Positions 54,989-64,000 of a DNA stretch of 64,000 nt are shown piece after piece (positions within the stretch are counted from its first letter, which is position 1; every line of letters begins with the position of its first letter). The notes beneath the pieces were generated by a model. The model searched no databases and was not told where the DNA came from. It was given only the letters and a program-made list of their open reading frames with translations. The translations under genes were made by a program, and so were the position numbers. Source of the stretch: Lucinisca nassula (Eukaryota > Mollusca > Bivalvia > Lucinida > Lucinidae); the NCBI GenBank assembly GCA_963580285.1, contig OY757016.1:39757124-39821123 (forward strand). Reading direction: 5' to 3'.

Positions 54989-55127
54989 TTAACCCTTATT
55001 CTGCTGAATACATTATTTTAGCCCAACCCATTTCTACCTATCAACAAATCAAATGGCATGATATAATGTATTTGTTCAATTCACAAAGTGCATGAAAAAC
55101 AGTGTAGATCAGCAGAATAAGGGTCAA
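54989..55127. mobile_element. MITE M6, deleted copy
   Basis: TTAACCCTTATTCTGCTGAA on the left, and AGCAGAATAAGGGTCAA on the right. The central hairpin keeps only one arm, AAAACAGTGTAGATC. Confidence 0.75.
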
Positions 55128-55233
55128 ATGTTGTCACCTCGATTAGGCCATTCCAAAAATGTCCAAAACATTTGTTTCTGGGAGTAATTAAGGTCAAAAG
55201 GGACCTTTACTTCCTAATACTTACATAAAAGTA

Positions 55234-55324
55234 AAAGTCCCACAGAATTGGAAGCAACGTCTCCAAAATGACCTTTACAGTGTTGACGGGGACGTTAAAC
55301 CTCAAATCAAACAAACAAACAAAC
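55234..55324 (+). mobile_element. SINE family C, fragment C11
   Basis: CCCACAGAATTGGAAGCAAC, GTCTCCAAAATGACCTTTAC, AGTGTTGACGGGGACGTTAA and the (CAAA)n tail. A tail-only, 5'-truncated copy. Confidence 0.8.
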
Positions 55325-55361
55325 ATTTCCAACCTAAAGTCTAATGTATACCTATAGAAAA

Positions 55362-57139
55362 CAAGAGGGCCATGATGGCCCTGGATCGCTCACCTGATCC
55401 ATAGAGTAACAAGTGGGCCCCGGGGAGGGCCATTATTGACCCCAGGCCAATAATGTGCATAATGTTGAAGGAGGTCTAAAAAGGTGAAGCTTCATACCAA
55501 ATATCAACAAAGGCTATAATTTGAACAATCTTAGCAAAGGTCCACTAGATAAAGATACACATCAAATATCAAAGACCTGGGCCTTGAGGTTTCATAGAAG
55601 ATTTTTTTTTTACTGATATTCCCTACCAAAGGCTATGTAAAACCAAATGGCCCCGGGGAGGGGGCATTTTTGGCCTCAGGGCTATAATTTAAACAATCTT
55701 TATAGAGGTCCAGTAGATGAAGCTTCACACCAAATATCAAAAACCTGGGCCTTGCTGTTTCAGAGTAGTAGATTTCAAAGATTATCTCTATATAAGTCTA
55801 TGTAAAACAAGGCCCCGGGGCGGGGGCATTTGTGGCCCGAGCACTATAATTTGAAAATCTTGGTAGAGGTCCACTAGATGAAGCTTCATACCAAATATCA
55901 AACACCTAGGCCTTATGGTTTCAGAGAAGAAGATTTTTCAAGATTTTCCATATATAAGTCTATGTAAAACCAAAGGGCCCCGGAGCAGGGGCATTTTTGG
56001 CCCCAGGGCTATAATTTGAACAATCCTGGTAGAGGTCCACAAGATGAAGCTTCATACCATATATCAAACACCTGGGCCTTGCTGTTTCACAGAAGAAGAT
56101 TTATAAAGATTTTTCCCTGTATAAGCCTATGTAAAACCAAAGCGCCTCATGGCGGGGGCATTTTTGGCACCAGCACTAAAATTTGAACAATCTTGGTAGG
56201 GGTCCAATAGCTTCATACCAAACATCAAAGACCTGGGTCTTGCGGTTTCAGAGAAGAAGATTTTTAAAGATTTTCCCTATAAAAGCCCATGTAAAACCAA
56301 AGGGCCCCGGGGCGGGGGCATTTTTGGTCCCAGCACTATAATTTGAACAATCTTGGTAGGGGTCCACAAGATGAAGCTTCATACCAAATATCAAAGACCT
56401 GGACCTTGCCGTTTCAGAGAAGAAGATTTTTAAAGATTTTCCCTATAAAAGCCCATGTAAAATCAAAAGGCCCCGCGGTGGGGGCATTTTTGGCCCCAGC
56501 ATTATAATTTGAACAATCTTGGTAGGGGTCCACTAGATGAAGTTTCATACTAAATATCAAAGACCTGGGCCTTGCGGTTTCAGAGAAGAAGATTTTTGAA
56601 GATTTTCCCTATATAAGCCCATGTAAAACCAAAGGGCCCCGGGGCTGGGGTATTTTTGGCCCCAGCACTATAATTTGAACAATCTTGGTAGGGGTCCACT
56701 AGATGAAGCTTCATACCAAATATCAAAGACCTGGGCCTTTTGGTTTCAGAGAAGAAGATTTTTAAAGATTTTCCCTATATAAGCCCATGTAAAACCAAAG
56801 AGCCCCGGGGCGGGGACATTTTTGGCCCCAGCACTATAATTTGAACAATCTTGGTAGGGGTCCACTAGATGAAGCTTCATACCAAATATCAAAGACCTGG
56901 GCCTTGTGGTTTCAGAGAAGAAGATTTTTTAAGTTTTCAGTGAAAAAAATCTATTAGTGGCTCCTGTGACCTAGATGTGCAACGGACCGGAACCATTTGA
57001 ACAACTTTGAAAGGGGACAACCTAAGGATCATTCCTGTGAAGTATGGTCAAAATCCGATCAGTGGTTGAGGAGGAGATGTCGTTTGAAGAAATTGTTTAC
57101 GCACGGATGAAAGACAAAAAGTGATCCTAATATAAAACA
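55362..57139 (+). mobile_element. Pearl/HINE-like element H10 (alpha family)
   Basis: The 5' end CAAGAGGGCCATGATGGCCC, then TGGATCGCTCACCTG. About nine alpha units follow. Its first 500 bp match H5, including ATAATGTGCATAATGTTGA. Like H5 it lacks the terminal hairpin and ends GTGATCCTAATATAAAACA, right before the next element. Confidence 0.85.
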
Positions 57140-59238
57140 CAAGAGGGCCATGATGGCCCTGGATCGCTCACCTGATCCATAGAGCAACAAGTGGGACCCG
57201 GGGAGGGCCATTATTAACCCCAGGGCTATAATGTGCATAATGTTCAGAGACGTCTAAAAAGGTGAAGCTTCATACCAAATATCAACAAAGGCTATAATTT
57301 GAACAATCTTGGCAAAGGTCCACTAGATATGCTACATACCAAATATCAAACACCTGGGCCTTGCGGTTTCAGAGAAGAAGATTTTTATTAAAGATATTCC
57401 CTACATAAGCCTATATAAAACCAAATGGCTCCAGGGCGGGGGCATTTTTGGCCTCAGGGCTATAATTTAAACCATCTTGATAGAGGTCCACTAGAGGAAG
57501 CTTCACACCAAATATCAAAGACCATGGCCTTGCTGTTTCAGAAGAAGATTTTTAAGGAATATCTCTATATAAGTCTATGTAAAACCAAAGGGCCCCAGGT
57601 CAGGGGCAGTTTTGGCCCTAGCACTATAATTTGAACAATCTTGGTAGGTGTCCACTAGATGAAGCTTCATACCAAATAGCAAAGACCTGGCCCTTGGGAT
57701 TTCCGAGAAGAAGATTTTTAAAGATTTTCCCCATATAAGCCCATGTAAAACCATAGGGCCCCGGGGCGGTGGCATTTTTAGCCCAAGCACTATAATTTGA
57801 ACAATCGTGGTAGGAGTCCACTAGATGAAGCTTCATACCAAATAGCAAAGACCTGGGCCTTGCGGTTTCAGAGAAGAAGATTTTTAAAGATTTTCCCTAT
57901 ATAAGCCCATTTAAAACCAAAGGGCCCCGGAGTGGGGGGGTGGGGGGGGGGGTGGGGGGGGGGGAAGAAGGACCATGGCGGTTAGGGATGAAGCTTCATA
58001 CCAAATATCAAAGACATGGGCCTTACGGTTTCAGAGAAGAAGATTTTTAAAGATTTTCCCTATATAAGCCCATGTAAAACCAAAGGGCCCCGGAGTGGGG
58101 GCATATTTGACACCAGCACTATAATTTGAACAATCTTGGTAGGGGTCCCCTAGATGAAGCTTCATACCAAATATCAAAGACCTGGGCCTTACGGTTTCAG
58201 AGAAGAAGATTTTTAAAGCTCTTCCCTATATAAGCCCATGTAAAACCAAAGGGCCCTGGAGCGGGGGCATTTTTGGTCCCAGCACTATAATTTGAACAAT
58301 CTTGGTAGGGGTCCACTAGATGAAGCTTCATACCAAATATCAAAGACCTGGGCCTAGCGGTTTTAGAGAAGAAGATTTTTAAAGATTTTCTCTATATAAG
58401 CCCATGTAAAACCAAAGAGCCCCGGAGCAGGGGGCATTTTTGGCTCCAGCACTATAATTTGAACAATCTTGGTAGGGGTCCACTAGATGAAGCTTCATAC
58501 CAAATATCAAAGACCTGGGCTTTGTGGTTTCAGAGAAGAAGATTTTTAAAGATTTTCCCTATATAAGCCTATGTAAAACCAAAGGGCCCCGAGGCAGGGG
58601 CATTTTTCAGAGGCATGGTTTCAGAGAAGAAGATTTTTAAAGATTTTCCCTATATAAGTCTATGTAAAACCAAAGGGCCCCGTGGCGGGGGCATTTTGTG
58701 TCCCAGCATTATAATTTGAACAATCTTGGTAGGGGTCCACTAGATGAAGCTTCATACCAAATATCAAAGACCTGGGCTTTGTGGTTTCAGAGAAGAAGAT
58801 TATTTAAAGATTTTCCCTATATAAGTCTATGTAAAACCAAAGGGCCCCGTGGCGGGGGCATTTTGTGTCCCAGCATTATAATTTGAACAATCTTGGTAGG
58901 GGTCCACTAGATGAAGCTTCATACCAAATATCAAAGACCTGGGCCTTGTGGTTTCAGGGAAGAAGATTTTTTAAGTTTTTGGTGAAAAAAATCTATTTTT
59001 GGCTCCTGTGACCTAGATGTGCAACGGACCGGAACCATTTTAACAACTTTGAAAGGGGACCACCTAAGGATCATTCCTGTGAAGTTTGGTCAAAATCCGA
59101 TCAGTGGTTTAGGAGGAGATGTCGTTTAAAGAAATTGTTTACGCACGGACGCACGCACGGACGCACGGACGCACGGACGCACGACGGACAAAAAGTGATC
59201 CCAAAAGCTCACCTCGTCACTACGTGACGGTGAGCTAA
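57140..59238 (+). mobile_element. Pearl/HINE-like element H11 (alpha family)
   Basis: CAAGAGGGCCATGATGGCCC to the hairpin AGCTCACCTCGTCAC / GTGACGGTGAGCTAA, with an ACGC/ACGG run at 59143-59185. About eleven units. One unit near 57931-57990 is replaced by a run of G and GAAGGACCATGGCGG. Confidence 0.85.
57936..57964 (+). repeat. G-tract (G-quadruplex-prone)
   Basis: Several runs of six or more G separated by single T bases within an alpha unit. The normal unit text resumes at GATGAAGCTTCATACC. It may be real or a sequencing or assembly artefact. Confidence 0.8.
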
Positions 59239-60896
59239 CAAGAGGACCATGATGGCCCTGGATCGCTCACCTGATCCATAGAGTAACAAGTGGGCCCCGG
59301 GGAGGGCCATTATTGACCCCAGGGTTAAAATGTGCATAATGTTGAGGGAGGTCTAAAAAGATGAAGCTTCATACCAAATATCAACAAAGGCTATAATTTG
59401 AACAATCCTAGATGAACCTACACAACAAATATCAAAGACCTGGGCCTTGCGGTTTCAGAGAAGAAGATTTTCTTTAAGATATTCCTTTCATAAGCCTATG
59501 TAAAACCAAATGGCCCCGGGGCAGGGGCATTTTTGGCCTCAGGGCTATAATTTAAACAATCTTGATAGAGGTCCACTAGATGAAGCTTCACACCAAATAT
59601 CAAAGACCTGGGCCTTGTTGTTTCAGAGAAGAAGATTTTCAAAGATTATCTCTATTATAAGTCTATGTAAAACCAAAGGGCCCTGGGGCGGGGGCATTTG
59701 TGGCCCCAGGGCTATAATTTTAACAATCTTGGTAGAGGTCCACTAGCTGAAGCTTCATACCAAATGTCAAATATCTAGGCCTTGTGGTTGCAGAGTAGAA
59801 GATTTTTCAAGATTTTTCCTATATAAGTCTATGAAAAACCAAAGGGCCCAGGGGCGGGGGCATTTTTGGCCCCAGGGCTATAATTTGAGCAATCTTGATA
59901 GAGGTCCACAAGATGAAGCTTCATACCAAATATCAAAGACCTGGGCCCTGCAGTTTCAGAGAAGAAGATTTTTAAAGGTTTTCCCTATATAAGCCTATGT
60001 TAAACAAAAGGGCCCCAGGGCGGGAGCATTTTTGGCCCCAGCACTTTAATTTGAACAATCTTGGTAGGGGTCCATAAGATGAAGATTCATACCAAATATC
60101 AAAGACCAGGGCCTTGCAGTTTCAGAGAAGAAGATTTTTAAAGATTTTCCCTATATAAGCCCATGTAAAACCAAAGGGCCCCGGGGTGGGGTCATTTTTG
60201 GCCCCAGCACTATAATTTGAACAATCTTGGTAGGGGTCCACTGGATGAAGCTTCATACCAAATATCAAAGACCTGGGCCTTGCAGTTTCAGAGAAGAAGA
60301 TTTTTAAAGATTTTCCCTATATAAGCCTATGTAAAACCAAAGGGCCACGGGGCAGGGGCATCTTTGGCCCCAGCAGTATAATTTGAACAATCTTCGTAGG
60401 GGTCGAACAGATGAAGATTCATACCAAATATCAAAGACCTGGGCCTTGCAGTTTCAGAGAAGAAGATTTTTAAAGATTTTCCCTATATAAGCCCATGTAA
60501 AACCAAAGGGCCCCGGGGCGGGGGCATTTTTGGCCCCAGCACTATAATTTGAACAATCTTGGTAGGGGTCCACTAGATGAAGCTTCATACCAAATATCAA
60601 AGACCTGGGCCTTGCAGTTTCAGAGATGAAGATTTTTTAAGTTTTCGGTGAAAAAAATCTATTTTTGGCTCCTGTGACCTATATGTGCAACAGACCGGAA
60701 CCATTTGAACAACTTTGAAAGGGGACCACCTAAGGATCATTCCTGTGAAGTTTGGTCAAAATCCGCTCAGTGGTTTAGGAGGAGATGTCGTTTGAAGAAA
60801 TTGTTTACGCACGCACGCACGCACGGACGCACGGACGCACGACGGACAAAAAGTGATCCCAAAAGCTCACCTCGTCACTACGTGACGGTGAGCTAA
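59239..60896 (+). mobile_element. Pearl/HINE-like element H12 (alpha family)
   Basis: Starts CAAGAGGACCATGATGGCCC immediately after H11 and has about eight units. It ends with the (ACGC)n run and the hairpin AGCTCACCTCGTCAC / GTGACGGTGAGCTAA, then CAATG of unrelated sequence. Confidence 0.85.
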
Positions 60897-60902
60897 CAAT
60901 GT

Positions 60903-60990
60903 ACAGTCGAACTTCAATGGCTCGAACACCTTTGGGACCTCGAAAATCTGTTCGAGACAGGGGTAGTTCGAGCCACTGAGGTTACTGTAA
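60903..60990. repeat. Short foldback element (GGCTCGAAC)
   Basis: CTTCAATGGCTCGAAC pairs with GTTCGAGCCACTGAGG, with TCGAAAATCTGTTCGAGACA between. About 90 bp. Confidence 0.65.
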
Positions 60991-61041
60991 GGAGGCATAA
61001 CGAGATACTTTAAGACATCTTTTCGGTGTTCTATAATGAAT

Positions 61042-61110
61042 ATGTATGCTGTGTGTACTCATTAGAATCGCCTCATCGAGGCGATTCTAATGAGTACACA
61101 CAGCATACAT
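61042..61110. repeat. Perfect 33-bp palindrome P8
   Basis: Positions 61042-61074 (ATGTATGCTGTGTGTACTCA...GCCTC) are the exact reverse complement of 61078-61110, with the 3-base loop ATC. It belongs to the P family but has no mismatch in the stem. Confidence 0.95.
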
Positions 61111-61121
61111 TTGCAATATAA

Positions 61122-63893
61122 CAAGAGGGCCCAGAGGGCCCTGGTTCGCTCACCTGTGTGTCACTGTCCTGAGTACATTCTATTTTTAGCTCTTGTGGCC
61201 ATCTTGTTCATCAGCAGAGTGATTTTAGCTTATTTGGTAGGGAGAAACCTAGGCAACATTCCTGGGAACTTTGAATCAAATTGGCCTTAGGGTTTAGGGT
61301 GAGTTTCCATTTGAATCAAATTTACAATATTTTTCTATATTTACCTTGGTGGCCATTTTGTTCATCTGAGTGGGATTGTTTTAGCCTTTTTGGTAGAGGA
61401 TAATCTAAGCAACATTGTTGCAAGGAACCTACATGCTAAATATGAAGGCTGTATCTCAAATGCTTTAAAAGTTATGACAAAGTAGGTCAAAGGTCAAGGT
61501 CATGGCTCAAAAGTTTTGAATGGCTGAGAAAACCTTGTCACAAGGAACACACATGCCAAATATGAAGGCTCTATCTCATATGATTCAAAAGGTATGATAA
61601 AGTAGGTCACAGGTCAAGGTCACAGGTCAAATCTTTATGAGTGGGAAGCCCTTGTCAGAAGGAACCTACATGCCAAATATGAAGGCTCTATCTTAAACGG
61701 TTCAAAAGTTATGACAAAATAACCTACTGATCTACTTTTTGATTTGACATGACCCATATTTGAACTAAACTGAGATATTGTCCAGATGATCATTCTGAGC
61801 AAGTTTTATGATGATTTGACTGAAAATGTGGCCTCTTAGAGTGTTCAAAATGTTTTTCTATGATTTGACCTGCTGACCTACTTTTTGACCCGACATGACC
61901 CATATTCAAACTTGACACAGATATTGTTAAGATGATCATTCTGAGCAAGTTGGATGATGATCGGACCAAAACTTGGGCCTCTAGTGTGTTCACAAGGTTT
62001 TTCAACAATCTGACCTACTGACCTACATGTACATATTGACCAGACATGACCCATATTTGAAATTAACCGAGATATTGTCAAATGATCATTTTGAGCAAGT
62101 TTGATGATGATCGGACCAAAACTGTAGCCGTCAGTGTGTTCAGAGGGTATTTCTATGATTTGACCAACTGACCTACTTTTTGACCCAACATGACCCATAT
62201 TTGAACTTGATTGATATATTGTCAAGATGATCATTCTGGGCAAGTTTGATGATGATCGGATCAAAACTGTGGCCTCTAGTGTGTTCACAAGCTTTTTCTA
62301 TGATTTGACCTGCTGACCTACTTTTTGACCCGACATGACCCGTATTCAAACTTGACCCGGATATTGTCAAGACTATCATTCTGAGCAAGTTTGATGATGA
62401 TCGGACCAAAACTGTGGCCTCTAGTGTGTTCACAAGGTTTTTCTCTGATTTGACCTACTGACCTCCTTTTTGACCCTACATGACCCATATTCGAACTTGC
62501 CCGGGATATTGTCAAGATAATCATTTTGAGCAAGTTTCATGATGATCAGACAAAAACTGTGGCCTCTAGTGTATTCACAAGGTTTTTCTATGATTTGACC
62601 TACTGACCTACTTTGTGACCCGACATAACCCATATTCGAACTTGACCGAGATATTGTCAAAATGATCATTCTGGGCAAGTCTGATGATGATCGGACCAAA
62701 ACTGTGGCCTCTAGTGTGTTCACAAAGTTTTTCTATGATTTGACCTACTTTTTGACCCGATATGACCCGTATTCAAACTTGACGGAGATAGTTTCAAGAT
62801 GATCATTCTGGGCAGGTTTGATAATGATTGGACCAAAACTACGGCCTCTAGTGTATTCACAAGGTTTTTCTATGATTTGACCTACTGACCTACTTTTTTA
62901 CCCAGCATGGCTCATATTTGAATGTGACCAAGATATTATCAAGATGATCATTCTGAGCAAGTTTGATGATGATTGGACATAAATTGTGGCCTCTAGTGTG
63001 TTCAGAAGGTTTTTCTATGATTTGACCTACTGACCGACTTTTTGACCCGACAACACCCATATTCGAACTTGACTGAGATATTGTCAAGATGATCATTCTT
63101 GGCAAGTTTGATGATGATCGGACCAAAACTGTGGCCTCTCGTGTCTTCACAAAGTTTTTTTTCTGATTTGACCTACTGACCTACTTTTTGACCCGACTTG
63201 ACCCATATTAGAACTTGACCGAGATTTTGTGGTGGTACAAATTGTGTGCAAGTTTAGTTAAAATCAAATTATAAATGAAACATCTATCATGCAGACAAGA
63301 CCAAAATAGGCAATTTTTGCCCTTTCAGGGGCCGTAACTCCGTAACACATGATGGGATATGGCTGGTTCAAGAAAGGAACCCAGATCTCATGGTGCTAAA
63401 AGTTATGTGCAAGTCTGGTTAAAATCAAATCATAAATGAAAATGCTATCGTGCAGACAAGACCAAAAGAGGCAATTTTTGCCCTTTCAGGGGCCGTAACT
63501 CCGTAACACATGAGGGGATATGGCTGGTTCAAGAAAAGAACCCAGATCTCATGGTGGTACAAGTTGTGTGCAAGTCTGGTTAAAATCAAATCATAAATGA
63601 AGATGCTATCGTGCAGACAAGACCAAAATAGGCAATTTTTGCCCTTTCAGGGGCCGTAACTCCGTAACACATGATGGGATATGGCTGGTTCAAGAAAGGA
63701 ACCTAGATCTCATAGTGGTACAAGTTGTGTGCAAGTCTGGTTAAAATCAAATCATAAATGAAGATGCTATCATGCGGACAAGAAATTGTTTACGCACGCA
63801 CGCACGCACACACGGACGGACGCACGGACGACGTACGACGGACAAAAAGTGATCACAAAAGCTCACCTTGTCACTACGTGACAGGTGAGCTAA
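61122..63893 (+). mobile_element. Pearl/HINE-like composite element H13 (cores B, C and a third core)
   Basis: The 5' end CAAGAGGGCCCAGAGGGCCC, then TGGTTCGCTCACCTG. Three core-B units (61410-61725), about ten core-C units (61726-63230), and three to four units of about 165 bp with GTGCAAGTCTGGTTAAAATC, GGGGCCGTAACTCCGTAACA and GGAACCCAGATCTCATGGTG (63230-63775). The 3' end has (ACGC)n and the hairpin AGCTCACCTTGTCAC / GTGACAGGTGAGCTAA. The minus-strand frames of 71-136 codons are core-C translations. Confidence 0.85.
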
Positions 63894-64000
63894 AAACTAA
63901 AATCTCCTTAATTATCACCCACTATTTCTTATGTAGAGGATTTCGTTAGGGGCTCAAGAATGGGTTCGACACATCCATGGTAAACGAGCCATCGGTGTTC
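63894..64000. other. Window edge, nothing recognised
   Basis: About 100 bp after element H13. It contains GGGTTCGACACATCC, weakly like a tRNA box B, but no box A at the right distance. I looked here for the upstream ORC5 exon with the P-loop and did not see it. Confidence 0.35.

Noticed and set aside
61790..63150. Minus-strand frames with VLVRSSSNLLRMIILTISRS-like repeats, up to 136 codons
   Set aside because: Core-C tandem repeat read through. The same text appears at 2711-3689 with breaks at different points. No start, domain or constraint is visible.

Overview
This is nuclear DNA from an animal, most probably a bivalve mollusc (inference). It is AT-rich, carries one long, intron-split host gene, and is packed with repeat types well known from clams, mussels and oysters: pearl-like or HINE-like elements with tandem-repeat cores and an ACGG/ACGC microsatellite, tRNA-derived SINEs, and many short foldback MITEs. 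I see no bacterial operons, rRNA, intact tRNA gene or CRISPR array.

The only host gene I can support is ORC5 (origin recognition complex subunit 5). It lies on the minus strand and I can place ten coding exons between 54278 and 14201. All have GT-AG borders and the phases join without a break: 1106 nt, about 368 residues. The N-terminal exon or exons with the Walker A loop lie beyond the right edge or were not found. The last short C-terminal exon was not found either. The exons total 1.1 kb in 40 kb, and the introns are almost all mobile DNA.

Layout, left to right. 1-1325: remnant of a Ty3/Gypsy LTR retrotransposon (minus strand), with an LTR and primer binding site joined straight to RNase H and integrase zinc-finger coding sequence. 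1330-6480: pearl/HINE-like arrays with cores B and C and a CGACATAAATGT unit. 6700-9200: microsatellite, SINE, hairpins and a HINE-like element. 9561-13546: a HINE-like element interrupted by a second one at 10058-12603, which fixes the ends of the inserted element. 14201-16700: last two exons found. 16970-21626: two more HINE-like elements. 22846-24509: two exons among foldback elements. 24739-33369: four HINE-like elements of one family (alpha) joined head to tail inside one 11.7 kb intron. 33570-43820: four exons, SINEs, two TA-flanked TIR elements, palindromes. 44261-46208: a hAT-like element inside a SINE. 46937-48216: HINE fragment with a tRNA-SINE inside, then an exon. 48424-53829: TIR-bounded element with a 2.5 kb tandem duplication. 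54078-54278: most upstream exon found. 55362-60896: three more alpha elements in a chain. 61122-63893: a composite HINE-like element.

By my boundaries the HINE-like elements fill about 31 kb, close to half of the window. Their families share little sequence but one plan: 5' end C(A/T)AGAG with a small palindrome, a subterminal motif, a tandem core, an ACGG-type microsatellite, and a 3' hairpin that carries the same motif inverted. Most open reading frames in the window are translations of these repeats and not genes.
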